Below are positions 21,131-22,604 of a stretch of 22,604 nt of DNA, one piece after another. Made by a program: the position numbers and the translations under genes. Numbering within the stretch: position 1 is the stretch's first letter; every line of letters starts with the position of its first letter. The stretch lies in assembly GCA_020629355.1 (NCBI GenBank), contig JAHDDM010000002.1, positions 1 through 22,604 of the forward strand, given 5' to 3'. Origin of the DNA: Rhodospirillaceae bacterium. Its GTDB lineage: Bacteria; Pseudomonadota; Alphaproteobacteria; JABSOH01. Below the pieces are notes generated by a model, which was not told the origin of the DNA, did not search any database, and saw only the letters and a list, made by a program, of their open reading frames with translations.

Positions 21131-21823
21131 TCAAGAGCAATTCTCATCAAAACTTTCCAACTTCATCCGACTCCGAGGCAACCAGTCATCAGGGGCGGCA
21201 AGAAAACGCTCAACTTCAGCAATGGTTTTGGGCGTAAAGCTGTTGTTATGACGCGCATAGTTCAGAATGTCTTCCCAAGTTGCCAGCGAATGCAATGTGA
21301 CGCCAGCATCGGACAAATGGTTGTTTTTATAAGTAAATATCCCGTAATTAAAAATAACGATGCAATGGGAAATTTCTGCTTCGGCTTTGCGAACTGCTTC
21401 GATGAAACGTAGCTTTGACCCGCCATCTGTGGATAAATCTTCCACGAGCAAAACACGCTCTCCAATGCTCAGATTGCCTTCAATGCTGGCATTGCGCCCA
21501 AAGCCTTTGGGTTTTTTACGGATATAGGCCATGGGTTTATCCAAGGCTTCAGCCAGAAATGCACCGTAAGGAATACCTGCGGTCTCGCCGCCTGCAACAC
21601 AATCAAAAGGGAGATCAGGCAGCTTTTCCAGCAGCATCTCTTTCCACATCTGGACGATTTTTCGGCGTTCTTCAACAAAGCCGATCAACTTGCGGCAGTC
21701 AACGTAGACTGGCGAGCAGCGACCGCTGGTGAAGGTGAAGGGTTTCTCTGGTGAAAACTGGATCGACTCCGTTTCCAGCAAGATTTTTGCTGTGTCATTC
21801 GCTCTGTCAAGGGCTCTGGTCAT
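21131..21823 (-). CDS. pyrE: Orotate phosphoribosyltransferase
   Basis: This enzyme joins orotate to PRPP, making orotidine monophosphate in pyrimidine synthesis. The 230-residue protein has substrate segments FTFTSGRCSPVYVDCRKLI near 29-47 and AGGETAGIPYGAFLAEAL near 77-94. It also has the catalytic-loop lysines in YIRKKPKGFGRNASIEG near 100-116 and the PRPP-binding motif VLLVEDLSTDGGSK near 123-136. It is slightly longer than bacterial enzymes of about 213 residues because of a C-terminal extension. A small GGGC/GCCC hairpin after its stop may weaken read-through into grpE. Function is well supported. Confidence 0.93.
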   Translation of the reverse strand: MTRALDRANDTAKILLETESIQFSPEKPFTFTSGRCSPVYVDCRKLIGFVEERRKIVQMWKEMLLEKLPDLPFDCVAGGETAGIPYGAFLAEALDKPMAYIRKKPKGFGRNASIEGNLSIGERVLLVEDLSTDGGSKLRFIEAVRKAEAEISHCIVIFNYGIFTYKNNHLSDAGVTLHSLATWEDILNYARHNNSFTPKTIAEVERFLAAPDDWLPRSRMKLESFDENCS

Positions 21824-21966
21824 GTGGCTATACTCACGAGAGTTTGTTACTCTTAAATAACACTTTTTTGGCTTTTTTCCAGTCCTTAACTTTGCAATAA
21901 TGAAATTAGCACAAATTTTGCTTGTATCATTATTATATGCTGCCTAAGACTTTCAGAAGTGATGTT
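21824..21966. other. Divergent gap between pyrE and the lipoprotein gene
   Basis: This 143-base AT-rich gap must hold promoters for both flanking genes. I see a small hairpin AGAGT-TTGTT-ACTCT near 21840-21854. I also see a plus-strand sequence spaced like a sigma-54 site at 21907-21922, but it lacks the invariant GG. No confident promoter can be named. Confidence 0.3.
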
Positions 21967-22584
21967 ATGAAAACTCAGAAAAACACCCCCAAGCTCTTCA
22001 AAAACTCCCTTCGTATCGGCGTTGCAGTTGCCCTTAGCGCCTCTATGCTGGCCTGTGGCGCGCCAAAGCGCGGAGAAAGCGAACTGGAATACAAAAATCG
22101 TTTGGCAAAATACACCATTGCTGGCGTGCTGATTGGTGGTTATTTGGGAACGTACCATACGAACTCTCTTCCGTTAAGGACTCTTCCGTTTAAGCTGATC
22201 AGTGTTAATGATGCTTCTACTCAGCGTGTGTTTCTTAGCCTGTTCTATACCGCCTTGGGCGGCTATGCTGGACATTCTTTAGTAAAACACGAGGGTGCAA
22301 TACAGCGTCTGCTGTTCAAAATACAGAATCAGTTGGCAGCGACATCACATCAGGCTCTGGTGGCGGAGGAGATGGGGCAGGCTCATAGCTGGTCTATGCC
22401 AGAACAGAAGGCAACAGGACAATTTAGGGTGACAGACCGCTATACGGGCAGCGAGGGCTTTGCTTGCCAGGATTTAGTGGCTGATGTTAGCGTTGACGGC
22501 GCGAACGAGAGCGTCTTGCAGACTGCCTGTCAGAACCCTGCTGGTCAGTGGGTGCTTTGGACGCGAGGGTCTGTGCAGGGCTAG
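21967..22584 (+). CDS. Outer-membrane lipoprotein, 17-kDa surface-antigen-like
   Basis: The 205-residue protein begins with a basic N-terminus, a hydrophobic stretch (IGVAVALSASMLAC) and a lipobox-like MLAC (C30), so it is probably lipid-anchored. Two glycine-rich segments follow, TIAGVLIGGYLGTYH near 49-63 and FYTALGGYAGHSL near 92-104, recalling the Gly-zipper of the 17-kDa surface antigen family. The C-terminal part, with GFACQDLVADVSVDG and a late TACQNPAGQWVLW, matches the CxxxxxxxxVDG...ACRxPDGxW pattern of that family. Several in-frame ATGs lie upstream (21922, 21937); 21967 gives the best signal sequence. Its function is not established. It is divergent from pyrE. Confidence 0.68.
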   Translation: MKTQKNTPKLFKNSLRIGVAVALSASMLACGAPKRGESELEYKNRLAKYTIAGVLIGGYLGTYHTNSLPLRTLPFKLISVNDASTQRVFLSLFYTALGGYAGHSLVKHEGAIQRLLFKIQNQLAATSHQALVAEEMGQAHSWSMPEQKATGQFRVTDRYTGSEGFACQDLVADVSVDGANESVLQTACQNPAGQWVLWTRGSVQG

Positions 22585-22604
22585 AGCGGTTTTCAGCAAT
22601 AAAG

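Noticed and set aside
21907..21922. Sigma-54-like spacing upstream of the lipoprotein gene (TAGCAC, 5 bases, TTGCT)
   Set aside because: The spacing fits the -24/-12 pattern, but the nearly invariant GG of the -24 element reads AG, so I do not call it a promoter.
1..22604. CRISPR array, tRNA, rRNA or transposase
   Set aside because: No spaced direct-repeat array, cloverleaf, conserved rRNA segment or DDE-transposase motif was found on reading the gaps and both strands.

Overview
The window is a gene-dense bacterial chromosome segment of moderate GC content (judged by eye). Gene content and order point to an alphaproteobacterium, probably Rhodospirillales-like: acpS-lepB-rnc-era in a row, coaBC-dut-moeB/thiF overlapping by 1-4 bases, tatABC-serS-nlpD, and an alphaproteobacterial type of UbiH-like hydroxylase. 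The organism builds or built flagella, since the 3' end of flgK opens the window and a fliN-like gene lies in the middle. No rRNA, tRNA, CRISPR array, transposase or prophage gene was seen.

Layout. 3-182: flgK tail. 303-4003: metY, a strong rho-independent terminator, an MFS transporter, and a UbiH-like hydroxylase convergent with the transporter. 4076-6990: plus-strand coaBC-dut-moeB/thiF cluster (coenzyme A synthesis, dUTP removal, sulfur-carrier activation) with an exported TPR-like protein behind it. 7028-8633: a D-2-hydroxyacid dehydrogenase (minus) and a divergent exported SH3-domain protein. 8628-8815: a composite palindromic, GC-rich intergenic element. 8814-12470, all minus: fliN-like, DUF2062, acpS, lepB, rnc, era. 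12586-17436, all plus: an orphan FbpC/PotA-type ATPase, tatA, tatB, tatC, serS and an NlpD-like LysM/M23 lipoprotein. 17508-19556: a beta-carbonic anhydrase and a class I photolyase that start back to back 24 bases apart. 19553-21823, minus: pyrE, grpE, a ferredoxin-like protein fused to grpE with no gap, and an unrecognised 81-residue protein. 21967-22584: a surface-antigen-type lipoprotein.

Functionally most of this is core biology: methionine, CoA and pyrimidine synthesis, protein export and signal-peptide cleavage, ribosome and RNA maturation, and the cell envelope. I found no clear new multi-gene system. The features most worth a second look are non-coding. One is a set of related palindromes ending in CTATA(G) in gaps between convergent genes; in two cases the palindrome arm supplies the upstream gene's stop codon. 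Another is a 70% GC structured core between two such palindromes. A third is a set of -10 boxes placed so close to start codons that leaderless mRNAs are predicted for carbonic anhydrase, photolyase and the 81-residue unknown. Two proteins also have altered active or metal sites: the ThiF-like enzyme lacks one zinc cysteine, and the M23 domain of the NlpD-like protein is catalytically degenerate.
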